Below, in pieces: positions 35,148 through 43,568 of a stretch of 64,000 nucleotides of DNA. Numbering within the stretch: position 1 is the stretch's first letter; every line of letters starts with the position of its first letter. The stretch spans positions 1 through 64,000 of the forward strand of contig JAGXRF010000081.1 of assembly GCA_018335925.1 (NCBI GenBank), given 5' to 3'. The DNA comes from Flavobacteriales bacterium (GTDB lineage: Bacteria; Bacteroidota; Bacteroidia; Flavobacteriales; Flavobacteriaceae). The notes beneath the pieces were generated by a model. It was given only the letters and a program-made list of their open reading frames with translations, had not been told where the DNA came from and made no database searches. The translations under genes and the position numbers were made by a program.

Positions 35148-36815
35148 TTATTTTTTGGTTGCTAATTTTTTAAATAATGCAACTAGCTGACGGGCATTTT
35201 CTACATCTGTAGCTTGTAAAGTGATTGCATTTTGATAATTTTTAATAGCTCCATCCTCATAATATTTTATGATCTTTTCTAAATAATTGGTCTTTATTTG
35301 TACCAAAACATTTAGCCCAGAAGTGTTAAATTGAACACTTACCGGATTGATATCGTGAATGTTAAATTCAAAAACTTTTTCTTTACTTGTTTTATCGGTT
35401 ACGTCAACCAATTTAATTTGTACAGTTTTATCATCGATAACGGAAAAATATTGATCGTAGGTTGTTTTACCTAGAACAACTTTCTGAATTTTTTGTGCCA
35501 ATTGTTTGAGTATTTCTGCATTGGTATTTGGAATTTTTAGTTCCTCTTTTTCACAAAACTCAATCATTTGAAACAATATTGCTTCGGTCTTTTGTGCATC
35601 TTCCACTTCGTTAAATAGCAATTCGATTTTGTCTGTATAGCTTTTTGGTTCGCCATTTAAAGTTTGTTTGATATACTTATCGCCACTTTTGGTTCCAATT
35701 TCAATAAATACTTGCTTACCTTTGGTTCCAAATTTGATGTTGTTTTTTTGTAAGTCACTCCAATTAAAATCAAATAGTTCTTCTATAGTTTTTGAAACAG
35801 CAACTTCTTTTCTTTTAAATTGAGATAAACAGTTGCCGTCAAAATTTTGATGAACTGCAGATTCTTTGCTTTCAATTAACTTGATGTAGTCGTTTAATAA
35901 CGACAACCCTTTTGAAAATGTGGTGACTTTTGGAATAGATTCTTCGACCTTTTTTTCTGCTAATGGAATGACTTCTTTTAGTACCTTTTGTAAGTCCCTT
36001 GCTTTTTCAATTGACTCACAATAAAGCACAAACTCTGCAACATAATTTCCGGTTTCTCCTGATGTTGTTGTTTTTATTGTCTTTAATTTTCTTCTAGTTT
36101 CTACTGTTAAAAAAGCCAATTCTCCTTTTGTTTCTAATAGAATAGCATTGGCATGGATATTTGCCAAATTAAAATAAAACCCTTTTTGAATAGTTTTTTT
36201 ATCTGTTATTTCCTCTTGTACTAATTCTACTCTACCAACTATTCCGGAAGTTGTAGATAATTTTTGAGTAATTTTCTTCTCTGCTTGTCCAACCTCCATT
36301 ACATTTTTCACCAACCATTGTAAATGGTCTTCATAAGTTTTTAAGGATAGTCTTTTTTCAGTAATTTCAACCGCAACAGGTACCATTTTTTTAAATAAGT
36401 CAACCAAACTTCTACCATTATCTATATTTTTAGCCAATACTTGAACAGCGTCTACATAAGAAGTTTTTTGCTTGTTTGTTATATTTTGTACCATTTTTTG
36501 TTTTCTGGTTACCAATAACTGCACATAAATAACATCTTTAATTGTGGTAGTTCTAATAGTGTTGATATCAATATCACTTAAATTAAAAATAAACTCCTCT
36601 TCTGTAGATGTTCCATCTTTAATTTTAGTACTAATTTGCTTGATGTTCACTACCCCGGGCTGCACTTCTTGAATAGTTTGAGCAACTTGAACTTGTATGT
36701 TTTCAACCACTTGAAGTTCTGAACCTAATTGGTCAACTAATGTTTTGAAATTTTGAGCACCCAAGCTGAATGAACACAAAAAAAATCCAATAAATAAGTA
36801 AAAATGATATTTCAT
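35148..36815 (-). CDS. secreted protein with four tandem alpha/beta repeats
   Basis: A 555-residue protein with a signal peptide (to about residue 21, SFSLGAQ) and no recognised family. It is built of four divergent units of about 115-130 residues (about 45-150, 190-290, 328-425, 455-553). Each has a F-x-F-N-x-x-D-I type turn (EFIFNLSDI, GFYFNLANI, ELFDFNWSDL, VFEFNIHDI), two or three strands, a short TYxxx region, then an acidic helix such as DNGRSLVDLFKKM, EKARDLQKVLKEV, EDAQKTEAILFQM, ENARQLVALFKKL. It is the last gene of a minus-strand set with two lipoproteins, each followed by its own hairpin. Export to the periplasm or surface is likely; function unknown. Confidence 0.8.
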   Translation of the reverse strand: MKYHFYLFIGFFLCSFSLGAQNFKTLVDQLGSELQVVENIQVQVAQTIQEVQPGVVNIKQISTKIKDGTSTEEEFIFNLSDIDINTIRTTTIKDVIYVQLLVTRKQKMVQNITNKQKTSYVDAVQVLAKNIDNGRSLVDLFKKMVPVAVEITEKRLSLKTYEDHLQWLVKNVMEVGQAEKKITQKLSTTSGIVGRVELVQEEITDKKTIQKGFYFNLANIHANAILLETKGELAFLTVETRRKLKTIKTTTSGETGNYVAEFVLYCESIEKARDLQKVLKEVIPLAEKKVEESIPKVTTFSKGLSLLNDYIKLIESKESAVHQNFDGNCLSQFKRKEVAVSKTIEELFDFNWSDLQKNNIKFGTKGKQVFIEIGTKSGDKYIKQTLNGEPKSYTDKIELLFNEVEDAQKTEAILFQMIEFCEKEELKIPNTNAEILKQLAQKIQKVVLGKTTYDQYFSVIDDKTVQIKLVDVTDKTSKEKVFEFNIHDINPVSVQFNTSGLNVLVQIKTNYLEKIIKYYEDGAIKNYQNAITLQATDVENARQLVALFKKLATKK

Positions 36816-36831
36816 CTTAAAAAAATAAAAT

Positions 36832-36854
36832 ATCCACCGAGAGTATCGGTGGAT
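36832..36854 (-). terminator. terminator after the lipocalin-like gene
   Basis: ATCCACCGA (36832-36840) and TCGGTGGAT (36846-36854) form a 9-bp stem with a 5-nt loop, followed by a T-rich stretch on the minus strand. It begins 5 nt after the lipocalin-like gene and lies before the four-repeat gene, so the latter may need its own promoter or readthrough. Confidence 0.75.
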
Positions 36855-36859
36855 TTAGA

Positions 36860-37306
36860 TTAATTTGAGGTATATGTTTCGATGTAGGTAATTCCGCCTT
36901 CAGTATACCTTAGCCGAAGTCTGGTATTTGTTAATTCAATTATGGCAGCTGTTTGAGAAAAACCTCCCAAATTTGCAGTTAAGTTGTTCCCTGATCTGGT
37001 CCATGATCCTGAATAAGTATCCATCACAGTGCAATCTTCATCGTGATCAACTGTAGTGAATGTGTTATTTGCTTTGAATTCAACAAAATCTTTTTTAGTA
37101 GGACAAAGATGGTCATACATATCGGTAACACTTCCATAAGTATCTGAAAAATAATACCATTTTCTGATCAACAAGGTATTATTTCCAACACTACCGGATC
37201 CAATATCATCTCCACCATCTTCATCATCATCGTCCTCTTTGTCACATGATACCATTGTCATTGCTGTTAGTAAGGCTACAAAAAATACGGTTGTAAATTT
37301 TTTCAT
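36860..37306 (-). CDS. lipocalin-like lipoprotein
   Basis: A 148-residue lipoprotein with lipobox MVSC (Cys21) followed by an acidic DKEDDDDEDGGDD linker typical of surface lipoproteins. The rest has the pattern of lipocalin-like domains in Bacteroidota: a first strand with IRKWYYFS, then VEFKANNTFTTVD, SGSWTRSGNNLTAN and IELTNTRLRLRY. Two cysteines (HLCPT and EDCTV) could form a disulfide. Binding of a small ligand is a guess from the fold. It lies 29 nt after the next lipoprotein gene in the same direction. Confidence 0.7.
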   Translation of the reverse strand: MKKFTTVFFVALLTAMTMVSCDKEDDDDEDGGDDIGSGSVGNNTLLIRKWYYFSDTYGSVTDMYDHLCPTKKDFVEFKANNTFTTVDHDEDCTVMDTYSGSWTRSGNNLTANLGGFSQTAAIIELTNTRLRLRYTEGGITYIETYTSN

Positions 37307-37335
37307 AATTGTATTAGTTTGTTTATTAGTTAATA

Positions 37336-37818
37336 TTAGTCATCGCAAGAAACACCAAATCCTTTTACTACCACATCTAATGCTCCATTTGTATTTAAAT
37401 TTGCACTTAAAGTTACCGGTACACCATCTACAGAAATTGCAGCAGTATTTGGAGGTAAACTTCCTAAATTATGTGCATACAAAGTAATGTAATTATACCC
37501 TCCATTTTTGAATGTGTGTGTTACTCTAATTTTATTAGAAGGACCGTCTAATTCTTGTTGGCTAATGATGATTTCTTCATCTGCAGTTCCTTTGTTTGCA
37601 TAAATAGAAATAATATCTCCATCAATGGTTTGACCATCCCAAGCTTCTATTACAACGGTTCTTTTTTCAATTTCGATACATCCTTGTACTTGATTATTTC
37701 TGCTAGCAGTAGTTAGCGGAATAATCGAGGACGTATTCACTTCTACTTCCTCTTCTTCGCTACAAGCCAATAAACCAAAGATAGGGATAATAGCTAAGTA
37801 ATAAATAATTTTTTTCAT
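37336..37818 (-). CDS. lipoprotein with a DGD-type beta domain
   Basis: A 160-residue lipoprotein with lipobox LLAC (Cys19) and an acidic tail EEEEVEVN. The remainder (about residues 50-150) resembles a beta-sandwich domain that recurs in Bacteroidota secreted proteins: VVIEAWDGQTIDGDIISIY, then NYITLYAHNLGSLPPNTAAISV. The Asp-Gly-Asp turn could bind a metal ion. A -7-like element at 37844-37851 precedes it, so it may start a transcript with the lipocalin-like gene. Confidence 0.7.
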   Translation of the reverse strand: MKKIIYYLAIIPIFGLLACSEEEEVEVNTSSIIPLTTASRNNQVQGCIEIEKRTVVIEAWDGQTIDGDIISIYANKGTADEEIIISQQELDGPSNKIRVTHTFKNGGYNYITLYAHNLGSLPPNTAAISVDGVPVTLSANLNTNGALDVVVKGFGVSCDD

Positions 37819-37843
37819 GATTTGTGTTTTAAAGGTTAATATA

Positions 37844-37851
37844 CAAATATA
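37844..37851 (-). promoter_or_regulatory. candidate -7 element of the lipoprotein pair
   Basis: Minus-strand TATATTTG matches TAnnTTTG and ends 26 nt before the start codon of the 160-residue lipoprotein. The region between the regulator gene and this site shows no certain -33 element. Confidence 0.4.
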
Positions 37852-37892
37852 TAGGTAAGTACTTACTGAAAATATAGCTCTTTATAGTCATT

Positions 37893-38693
37893 TTAAATCC
37901 AATGATTTGTTAAGGCTAATTTGACCAACTCTGTTGAATTTTTACAATTTGTTTTTTGAAGCATGCTCTTCCTGTGATTTTTTATGGTATGCTCACTTAA
38001 AAATAATCGTTCCGCTATTTGTTTACTAGTACATCCTTGTATCATTAGCTCCAAAACTCTTCTTTCAGATTTTGATATGATTTTAGACCTATCTTTCTGA
38101 AGCTCTTCTTCATGAATCGGAATCTTTTTAATCTGCTTCTCATTACTTGCATCTATGATGTAATGTGTATAAGTTGGAATCAATTGTAAAGAACTAATAT
38201 CTGTAATAATTGTTAAGATATAAATAGGTTTCATCTCATCATCAAATAAAATCGGAATTCCTTGAAATAAAGCGTGTTTGGTTTGACCATTTTTACAAAT
38301 AATATTCATAGTCCTATTCACTTTAATGAAAGGCCTGTTTTTTTTGGGTTGTTGGTACAAGTATTTGTAATATTTGGTTCCACCCTTTAAACTTTTTAAA
38401 ATATCCCTTACGGTATGAAACTTTAAAAACAAAGCATAACTTTTGTAAAGTAATTCCTCTCTTTGATATCCAACCATTTGCTCTACAGCTCCTCCAACTT
38501 CTATTACTTTAAAAGAACTTACTTCTGTAACCAAATAAAAATAGGTATCTATCGCACAAAAAACTTGTAAATATTTGCTCAAATCAAAATTCTGAATAGC
38601 TTTATTTGCAGTAAGAGATCCTTTAGATTTTTGAGAAAGTACACTAAACTCTTGAAACAAATTGTTAAGTTTCTTGTATAATGTGATGTTCAT
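37893..38693 (-). CDS. PAS domain LuxR-family transcriptional regulator
   Basis: A 266-residue cytoplasmic regulator. The N-terminal half has a PAS-like sensor (about residues 45-165; VIEVGGAVEQMVGYQREELL, NIICKNGQTKHALFQGIPI). The C-terminal LuxR-type helix-turn-helix (about 203-262) reads SKSERRVLELMIQGC, SKQIAERLFLSEHTIKNH. The ATG at 38693 was preferred to one 30 nt upstream. It lies upstream of two lipoprotein genes and the four-repeat gene in the same direction, and is divergent from the alcohol dehydrogenase. A regulatory link to either side is plausible but unproven. Confidence 0.85.
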   Translation of the reverse strand: MNITLYKKLNNLFQEFSVLSQKSKGSLTANKAIQNFDLSKYLQVFCAIDTYFYLVTEVSSFKVIEVGGAVEQMVGYQREELLYKSYALFLKFHTVRDILKSLKGGTKYYKYLYQQPKKNRPFIKVNRTMNIICKNGQTKHALFQGIPILFDDEMKPIYILTIITDISSLQLIPTYTHYIIDASNEKQIKKIPIHEEELQKDRSKIISKSERRVLELMIQGCTSKQIAERLFLSEHTIKNHRKSMLQKTNCKNSTELVKLALTNHWI

Positions 38694-38751
38694 ACCTAAT
38701 TTTATTGAGTTAAAAGTAAACATTTTAATTGATATTCAAAAAATTAGCAAC

Positions 38752-39918
38752 ATGAATAACTTTGATTGGTTTAACCCAGTAAATTATGTATTTGGAAAAG
38801 GACAAATTGCAAAATTGAGCTCACTGATTTCTAAAGATGAAAAAATATTGATGGTATACGGTGGAGGAAGCATCTTTAAAAACGGAGTTTATGAGCAAAT
38901 TAAAACAGCACTTCATGGTTTTGAAGTATTGGAATTTGGTGGGGTAGAGCCCAATCCGAGAATGGAAACCTTGGTAAAAGCTGTAGAAATCATTCGAAAA
39001 GAAAACATTACTTTTATTTTAGCTGTTGGTGGAGGAAGCGTGATTGATGGTGTAAAATTCATTTCAGGAGCAGTAAAATTTCCAGGAAATCCGGAAGAAA
39101 TTTTACGCAAACGAATTTTATTCAAAAACCCTACGGAAACCATTCCGTTTGGCACCGTATTAACACTCCCTGCAACCGGTAGCGAAATGAATTCTGGTGC
39201 AGTAATCACTATCGAAGCAACCCAAGAAAAACTAACCTTAGGTGGTAGTGCCTTGTTTCCTGTTTTTTCTATTGTTGACCCAACAGTAATTGAATCGTTG
39301 CCAGTTCGTCAATTACAAAATGGTGTGGTAGATGCCTTTACCCACGTAATGGAACAATACCTTACGTACCAACACCATGCCTATTTACAAGACAGATTTG
39401 CAGAAAGTATTTTAACTACCTTAATTGAAATTGGACCTAAAGTAGTTGTCAATCCACATGATTATACCTTGGCATCTAATTTTGTATGGTGCTGTACCAT
39501 GGCATTAAATGGCATGTTGCAAAAAGGAGTTCCTTCTGACTGGGCTACACACATGATCGGACATGAGCTTACGGCTTTGTATGAAATTGACCATGCACGA
39601 ACCTTGGCCATTATTGCTCCAAATTTATATACCGTGATGCTGGAGGATAAAAAAGACAAGTTGGTACAATACGGCAAAAGAGTTTGGAATATTTCTGGGA
39701 AAGACAACAACGAAATTGCTTTGGAAGCCATCGAAAAAACCAGAAGTTTTTTACAACAAATGGGAATGAAAACGAAACTTTCTGAAAATACCGATCAGTA
39801 CCAAGAAACTGCCAATACCATTGTAGCCCGATTTGAAGAAAGAGGTTGGAAAGCTTTAGGCGAAAAGCAAAGCGTTACTTTAGATAAAGTAAAGCAAATA
39901 GTAGAGCTATCTTACTAA
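38752..39918 (+). CDS. iron-containing/NADPH-dependent alcohol dehydrogenase, YqhD-like
   Basis: A 388-residue cytoplasmic oxidoreductase of the group III alcohol dehydrogenases, which reduce aldehydes with NAD(P)H. Coenzyme motifs GGGS (37-40) and GGGSVID (94-100) are present. Metal ligands fall at Asp194, His198, His267 and His281, the same numbers as I recall for E. coli YqhD, so an aldehyde-detoxifying, NADPH-using enzyme is likely. Start ATG at 38752 gives MNNFDWFNPVNYVFG, typical of the group. It is divergent from the PAS-LuxR gene with a 58-nt gap. Confidence 0.92.
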   Translation: MNNFDWFNPVNYVFGKGQIAKLSSLISKDEKILMVYGGGSIFKNGVYEQIKTALHGFEVLEFGGVEPNPRMETLVKAVEIIRKENITFILAVGGGSVIDGVKFISGAVKFPGNPEEILRKRILFKNPTETIPFGTVLTLPATGSEMNSGAVITIEATQEKLTLGGSALFPVFSIVDPTVIESLPVRQLQNGVVDAFTHVMEQYLTYQHHAYLQDRFAESILTTLIEIGPKVVVNPHDYTLASNFVWCCTMALNGMLQKGVPSDWATHMIGHELTALYEIDHARTLAIIAPNLYTVMLEDKKDKLVQYGKRVWNISGKDNNEIALEAIEKTRSFLQQMGMKTKLSENTDQYQETANTIVARFEERGWKALGEKQSVTLDKVKQIVELSY

Positions 39919-39960
39919 ATATCATTTTATTAAATAGCCTTATCAGTAAAAGCAATCAAC

Positions 39961-39995
39961 TTGAAAAAAAACGAATTATTTTATTTGTAACTTTG
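39961..39995 (+). promoter_or_regulatory. candidate promoter of trxA
   Basis: TTG at 39961-39963 and TAACTTTG at 39988-39995, a full -7 match, are separated by 24 nt, slightly more than the usual 17-23. The trxA ATG follows 29 nt later. Confidence 0.6.
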
Positions 39996-40024
39996 TACAC
40001 TTTAATGAACTAAATTAATATATT

Positions 40025-40345
40025 ATGGCTTTAGCAATCACCGATGCTACTTTTGAGGAAGTAGTTTTGAAATCAGATAAACCGGTAATGGTAGATTTTT
40101 GGGCTGCATGGTGTGGTCCTTGTAGAATGGTTGGTCCTGTTATTGACGAAATTTCTACCGAATACGAAGGAAAAGCAGTAGTAGGAAAAGTAGATGTAGA
40201 TGTAAACCAAGAATTTGCAGCAAAATACGGGGTAAGAAACATCCCAACCGTATTAATTTTCCAAAATGGAGAAGTGGTTGGCAGACAAGTTGGTGTAGCA
40301 CCTAAAGATACTTACACCAAAGCAATTGACGCTTTGTTGTCATAA
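40025..40345 (+). CDS. trxA: thioredoxin
   Basis: A 106-residue cytoplasmic disulfide reductant. The active site WCGPC has Cys30 and Cys33; DFWAAWC, VDVDVNQEFAAKYGVRNIPT with the cis-Pro Thr, and GEVVGRQVG are all standard. It is a single-gene unit between its promoter and a terminator. Confidence 0.98.
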   Translation: MALAITDATFEEVVLKSDKPVMVDFWAAWCGPCRMVGPVIDEISTEYEGKAVVGKVDVDVNQEFAAKYGVRNIPTVLIFQNGEVVGRQVGVAPKDTYTKAIDALLS

Positions 40346-40368
40346 TTCCATTCTGAAAACGATACGTA

Positions 40369-40398
40369 AACTGCCTCCAATTTGGGGGCAGTTTTTTT
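40369..40398 (+). terminator. terminator of trxA
   Basis: AACTGCCTCC pairs with GGGGGCAGTT (one G-T wobble), followed by TTTTTTT. It starts 23 nt after the trxA stop. Confidence 0.85.
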
Positions 40399-40410
40399 AT
40401 GTCAAATGTT

Positions 40411-40418
40411 TATCTTTG
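40411..40418 (+). promoter_or_regulatory. candidate -7 element of rsmI-recJ
   Basis: TATCTTTG is a full -7 match, 12 nt after the trxA terminator and 15 nt before the rsmI ATG. The -33 position falls inside the terminator and lacks a well-placed TTG. Confidence 0.45.
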
Positions 40419-40433
40419 ATTTTATTTCAACTT

Positions 40434-41138
40434 ATGAGCAAATTGTATTTGGTACCTACTCCCATCGGAAATTTAAAAGATATAACTTTTAGAGCCATTG
40501 AGGTATTAAAAGAAGTCGATTTAATTTTGGCAGAAGACACCAGAAACAGCAGTAAATTATTGCAACATTTCAACATTAGCACTCCAATGCAAAGTCACCA
40601 CATGCACAACGAACACCAACAATTGACTTATTGGACACAGCAAATAAACGCCGGAAAAAAAATAGCTTTAATTTCTGATGCAGGTACTCCAGCAATTTCC
40701 GATCCAGGTTTTTTGTTAACTCGTGCTTGCATCGAAAATCAAATAGAAATAGAATGTCTTCCGGGTGCAACAGCTCTAATTCCTGCCTTGGTAAATAGCG
40801 GTTTGCCTAATGATCGATTTGTTTTTGAGGGATTTTTACCTGATAAAAAAGGCCGACAAACCCGCTTATTGGCTTTGCAAGAAGAAACCCGCACCATGAT
40901 TTTTTATGTTTCTCCACACAAACTAACCAAAACGATAGGTGACTTTAAACAGTATTTTGGTTCTGACAGAAGGGCAAGTATCTCCAGAGAGCTCACCAAA
41001 ATGTTTGAAGAAACCCTTAGAGGTTCGTTGGAGGAATTGTTTGCCATTGCAGAAAAGAAAACTTGGAAAGGGGAAATAGTAATGATTGTAGCAGGAAAAA
41101 CAAATAAAGAGAAAAAAGAAAAGCATATCCAATCATGA
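40434..41138 (+). CDS. rsmI: 16S rRNA (cytidine(1402)-2'-O)-methyltransferase
   Basis: A 234-residue S-adenosylmethionine-dependent enzyme that methylates the ribose of C1402 in 16S rRNA. The family motifs LYLVPTPIGNLKDIT, AEDTRNS, ISDAGTPAISDPG and CLPGATALIPALVNSGL are all visible. The ATG at 40434 gives the correct N-terminus; upstream in-frame sequence crosses the trxA terminator. Its TGA overlaps the recJ ATG (ATGA). Confidence 0.97.
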   Translation: MSKLYLVPTPIGNLKDITFRAIEVLKEVDLILAEDTRNSSKLLQHFNISTPMQSHHMHNEHQQLTYWTQQINAGKKIALISDAGTPAISDPGFLLTRACIENQIEIECLPGATALIPALVNSGLPNDRFVFEGFLPDKKGRQTRLLALQEETRTMIFYVSPHKLTKTIGDFKQYFGSDRRASISRELTKMFEETLRGSLEELFAIAEKKTWKGEIVMIVAGKTNKEKKEKHIQS

Positions 41139-42829
41139 AATGGACGTTAAAACCAGCTCCTGACAACAAAACGGTTGCATTGCTTGCACAACAACTGCAA
41201 ATTACTCCTGTTTTGGCATCTTTATTGGTGCAAAGAGGCATCCATAACTTTGAAGAAGCCAAACTTTTTTTTCGCCCCGAGTTAACTCAATTACACGAAC
41301 CTTGGTTAATGAAAGACATGGACAAGGCAGTGAAAAGAATTTTATCCGCTTTGGAAAGTCAAGAAAAAATCATGGTTTATGGAGATTATGATGTGGATGG
41401 TACCACTGCGGTTTCGTTGGTCATGGATTATTTACAAGACAAATGCTCCAAGTTAATCTCTTATATTCCGGACAGATATACCGAAGGATATGGTATTTCG
41501 TTTCAAGGAATTGATACTGCCGAAAAAGAAGGAGTTAACTTAATTATTGCTTTAGATTGTGGTATCAAATCGATAGATAAAATAGCGTATGCCAACCAAA
41601 AAAATATCGATTTTATCATTTGCGATCACCACTTACCGGGAGAACATATTCCACAAGCAGTTGCTATTTTGAATCCCAAACAACTAGATTGTAACTACCC
41701 ATACAAAGAACTGTGCGGTTGTGGCATTGGATTCAAACTAATCCAAGGCATCGAAGAAACTCTGGGAGGAACCATAGAGAATTTAAAACCCTATTTGGAT
41801 TTGGTTGCTGCAGCCATTGGTGCAGATATTGTACCCATTACCGGAGAAAACAGAATTTTAGCCAAGTTCGGTTTAGAAATAATCAACCAAAATCCTCGTC
41901 CGGGATTTCAAGCAATTTTACAGCAACAGAAAAAGAGAACTTTTACCATATCCGATGTGGTTTTTTACATCGCTCCCCGAATTAATGCTGCTGGCAGAAT
42001 TGAGCATGGCAAGCATGCAGTAAAACTTTTAACTTGTAAAGAGCTTGCGTTAGCTGAAGAAATTTCGAAAGAAATTGAAACCTTTAATTTGGAACGACGA
42101 CAACTAGACCAATCCAATGCCATCATGGCTTTACAACAAATTGAAGCCAACCAAGAACAAGAGCAATTTGCTACAGTAGTGTATGACCCTACTTGGCACA
42201 AAGGTGTGGTTGGTATTGTGGCTTCAAGACTAATTGAAACGTATTACCGACCTACCATAGTTTTTACCAAAAGCGGTGATTATTTGGCTGCCTCAGCCCG
42301 ATCAATCAAAGGGTTTGATTTATATGCTGCTTTGGAAGCTTGCTCGGAGCATTTGATTCAGTTTGGTGGACACATGCATGCTGCCGGGATGACGTGTTTG
42401 CCGGAAAAATATGAGGATTTTAAACAAGCTTTTGAAAGTTTGGCAAAACAATGGTTGACCAAAGAAATGTTAGAACCAGAAATAGAAGTAGATGCAGAAA
42501 TTTCACTTGCTGAAATTACTCCAAAATTTATTCGAATCCTACAACAAATGGAACCCTTTGGTCCCGGAAACATGCATCCGGTATTTTGTACCAAAAATGT
42601 AGTAGATACCGGTTATGCCAAAACATTAGGAAGTGACAACGAGCATTTAAAATTATTTGTAAAACAAGCATCTTCCGAGGGAATTCCCGCAATCGGATTC
42701 AAACTCGGACAAAAAATTGCGTTGGTAGAAAATCGAAAACCTTTTGACTTACTTTATTCTATTGATGAAAACGAATGGAATGGCCAAACCAGCCTGCAAT
42801 TAAGAGTGAAAGATGTGAAAGGAAAATAA
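41135..42829 (+). CDS. recJ: single-stranded-DNA-specific exonuclease RecJ
   Basis: A 564-residue DHH-family nuclease degrading single-stranded DNA 5' to 3' in recombination and repair. Motifs: YGDYDVDGTTAV (near residue 82), LDCGIK, CDHHLPGE, RINAAGRIEHG and the DHHA1 part FGGHMHAAGMTC. The C-terminal OB-like region is present. Length is normal. Start overlaps rsmI by 4 nt, so translation is coupled. Confidence 0.97.
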   Translation: MKWTLKPAPDNKTVALLAQQLQITPVLASLLVQRGIHNFEEAKLFFRPELTQLHEPWLMKDMDKAVKRILSALESQEKIMVYGDYDVDGTTAVSLVMDYLQDKCSKLISYIPDRYTEGYGISFQGIDTAEKEGVNLIIALDCGIKSIDKIAYANQKNIDFIICDHHLPGEHIPQAVAILNPKQLDCNYPYKELCGCGIGFKLIQGIEETLGGTIENLKPYLDLVAAAIGADIVPITGENRILAKFGLEIINQNPRPGFQAILQQQKKRTFTISDVVFYIAPRINAAGRIEHGKHAVKLLTCKELALAEEISKEIETFNLERRQLDQSNAIMALQQIEANQEQEQFATVVYDPTWHKGVVGIVASRLIETYYRPTIVFTKSGDYLAASARSIKGFDLYAALEACSEHLIQFGGHMHAAGMTCLPEKYEDFKQAFESLAKQWLTKEMLEPEIEVDAEISLAEITPKFIRILQQMEPFGPGNMHPVFCTKNVVDTGYAKTLGSDNEHLKLFVKQASSEGIPAIGFKLGQKIALVENRKPFDLLYSIDENEWNGQTSLQLRVKDVKGK

Positions 42830-42903
42830 TGAAGTTTAAAAATATAAAATTTGTTAAGCTGAGGGAGATTTTTGTAAGTTTTAAAATAAGATAAGTATCT
42901 TGA

Positions 42904-42940
42904 TTGCGAAGTCAGGTTCCGATAGCTATCGGAATCGCAA
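42904..42940. repeat. palindromic element with nested arms
   Basis: TTCCGATAGCTATCGGAA (42917-42934) is a perfect 18-bp palindrome. It is flanked by TTGCGA (42904-42909) and TCGCAA (42935-42940), also complementary, so the unit could form a cruciform or long hairpin. It lies in the 202-nt gap after recJ, which has no other recognisable gene. It looks like a dispersed intergenic repeat. Confidence 0.7.
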
Positions 42941-43031
42941 AGCGAGGCGTTGCTTATATATGAAATTATGGAACCAACTTATTGCCAAAAATGGAAAACT
43001 GTGAATTGGATTCCTATTAAATAATAATGTT

Positions 43032-43568
43032 ATGAAATTTATTAATCTACTCATTCTAATTTTGCTTTTTAGTTGTAACTCCGGTAAAAATGAAGTTAAT
43101 ACAATTGTTAAAAATAAGCATATTGAAAATGCCATTATTGATTTGGTAAATTACAGGAAAGAAAATTTGGCTATTATTATTTACGAAGATGATGTAAAAA
43201 AAATGAAAGACAGATATAAGGTAAGTGATCATAATGAATTATTAGATGTGTCAAAATCCAAGTTGGTTTATGACAAATGTATACTGATTTCTTTAAGGGA
43301 AAACAAAAATGATTTTGAATTTAAAGATGTTTTAGGAGGTATTATATTGGAGAAGTGGAAGAAAAAGAACTATCTTGAAAAATATCATTTTGAAAGCTAT
43401 AACCACAATCCTTCTTTAAGTTTGATGAAGATGTTTGATTTTTATAATAGTAAAGATTTAAAAAAATATTCAGACTCTCTTTTTAATGAAACCTTAAGAA
43501 GGTATAAGTCGGGTCAATATCCTGATTTAGAAGATTGTTTAAACAACCCTGAAATGTATTTGAAATAA
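43032..43568 (+). CDS. hypothetical lipoprotein, orphan-like
   Basis: A 178-residue product with a short lipoprotein signal (MKFINLLILILLFSC, Cys15), then a highly charged, Lys/Asn/Tyr-rich chain with no recognised domain (for example NYRKENLAIIIYEDD and DFEFKDVLGGIILEKW). Two Asp/Asn-rich ends frame a mostly helical core. Its residue use is more Lys/Asn-rich than its neighbours and it lies between two repeat-rich gaps, which suggests a recent arrival. Function unknown. Confidence 0.7.
   Translation: MKFINLLILILLFSCNSGKNEVNTIVKNKHIENAIIDLVNYRKENLAIIIYEDDVKKMKDRYKVSDHNELLDVSKSKLVYDKCILISLRENKNDFEFKDVLGGIILEKWKKKNYLEKYHFESYNHNPSLSLMKMFDFYNSKDLKKYSDSLFNETLRRYKSGQYPDLEDCLNNPEMYLK

Noticed and set aside
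43032..43568. Toxin or defence gene
   Set aside because: It is a lipoprotein by its signal and has no toxin, nuclease or immunity motif and no partner gene.
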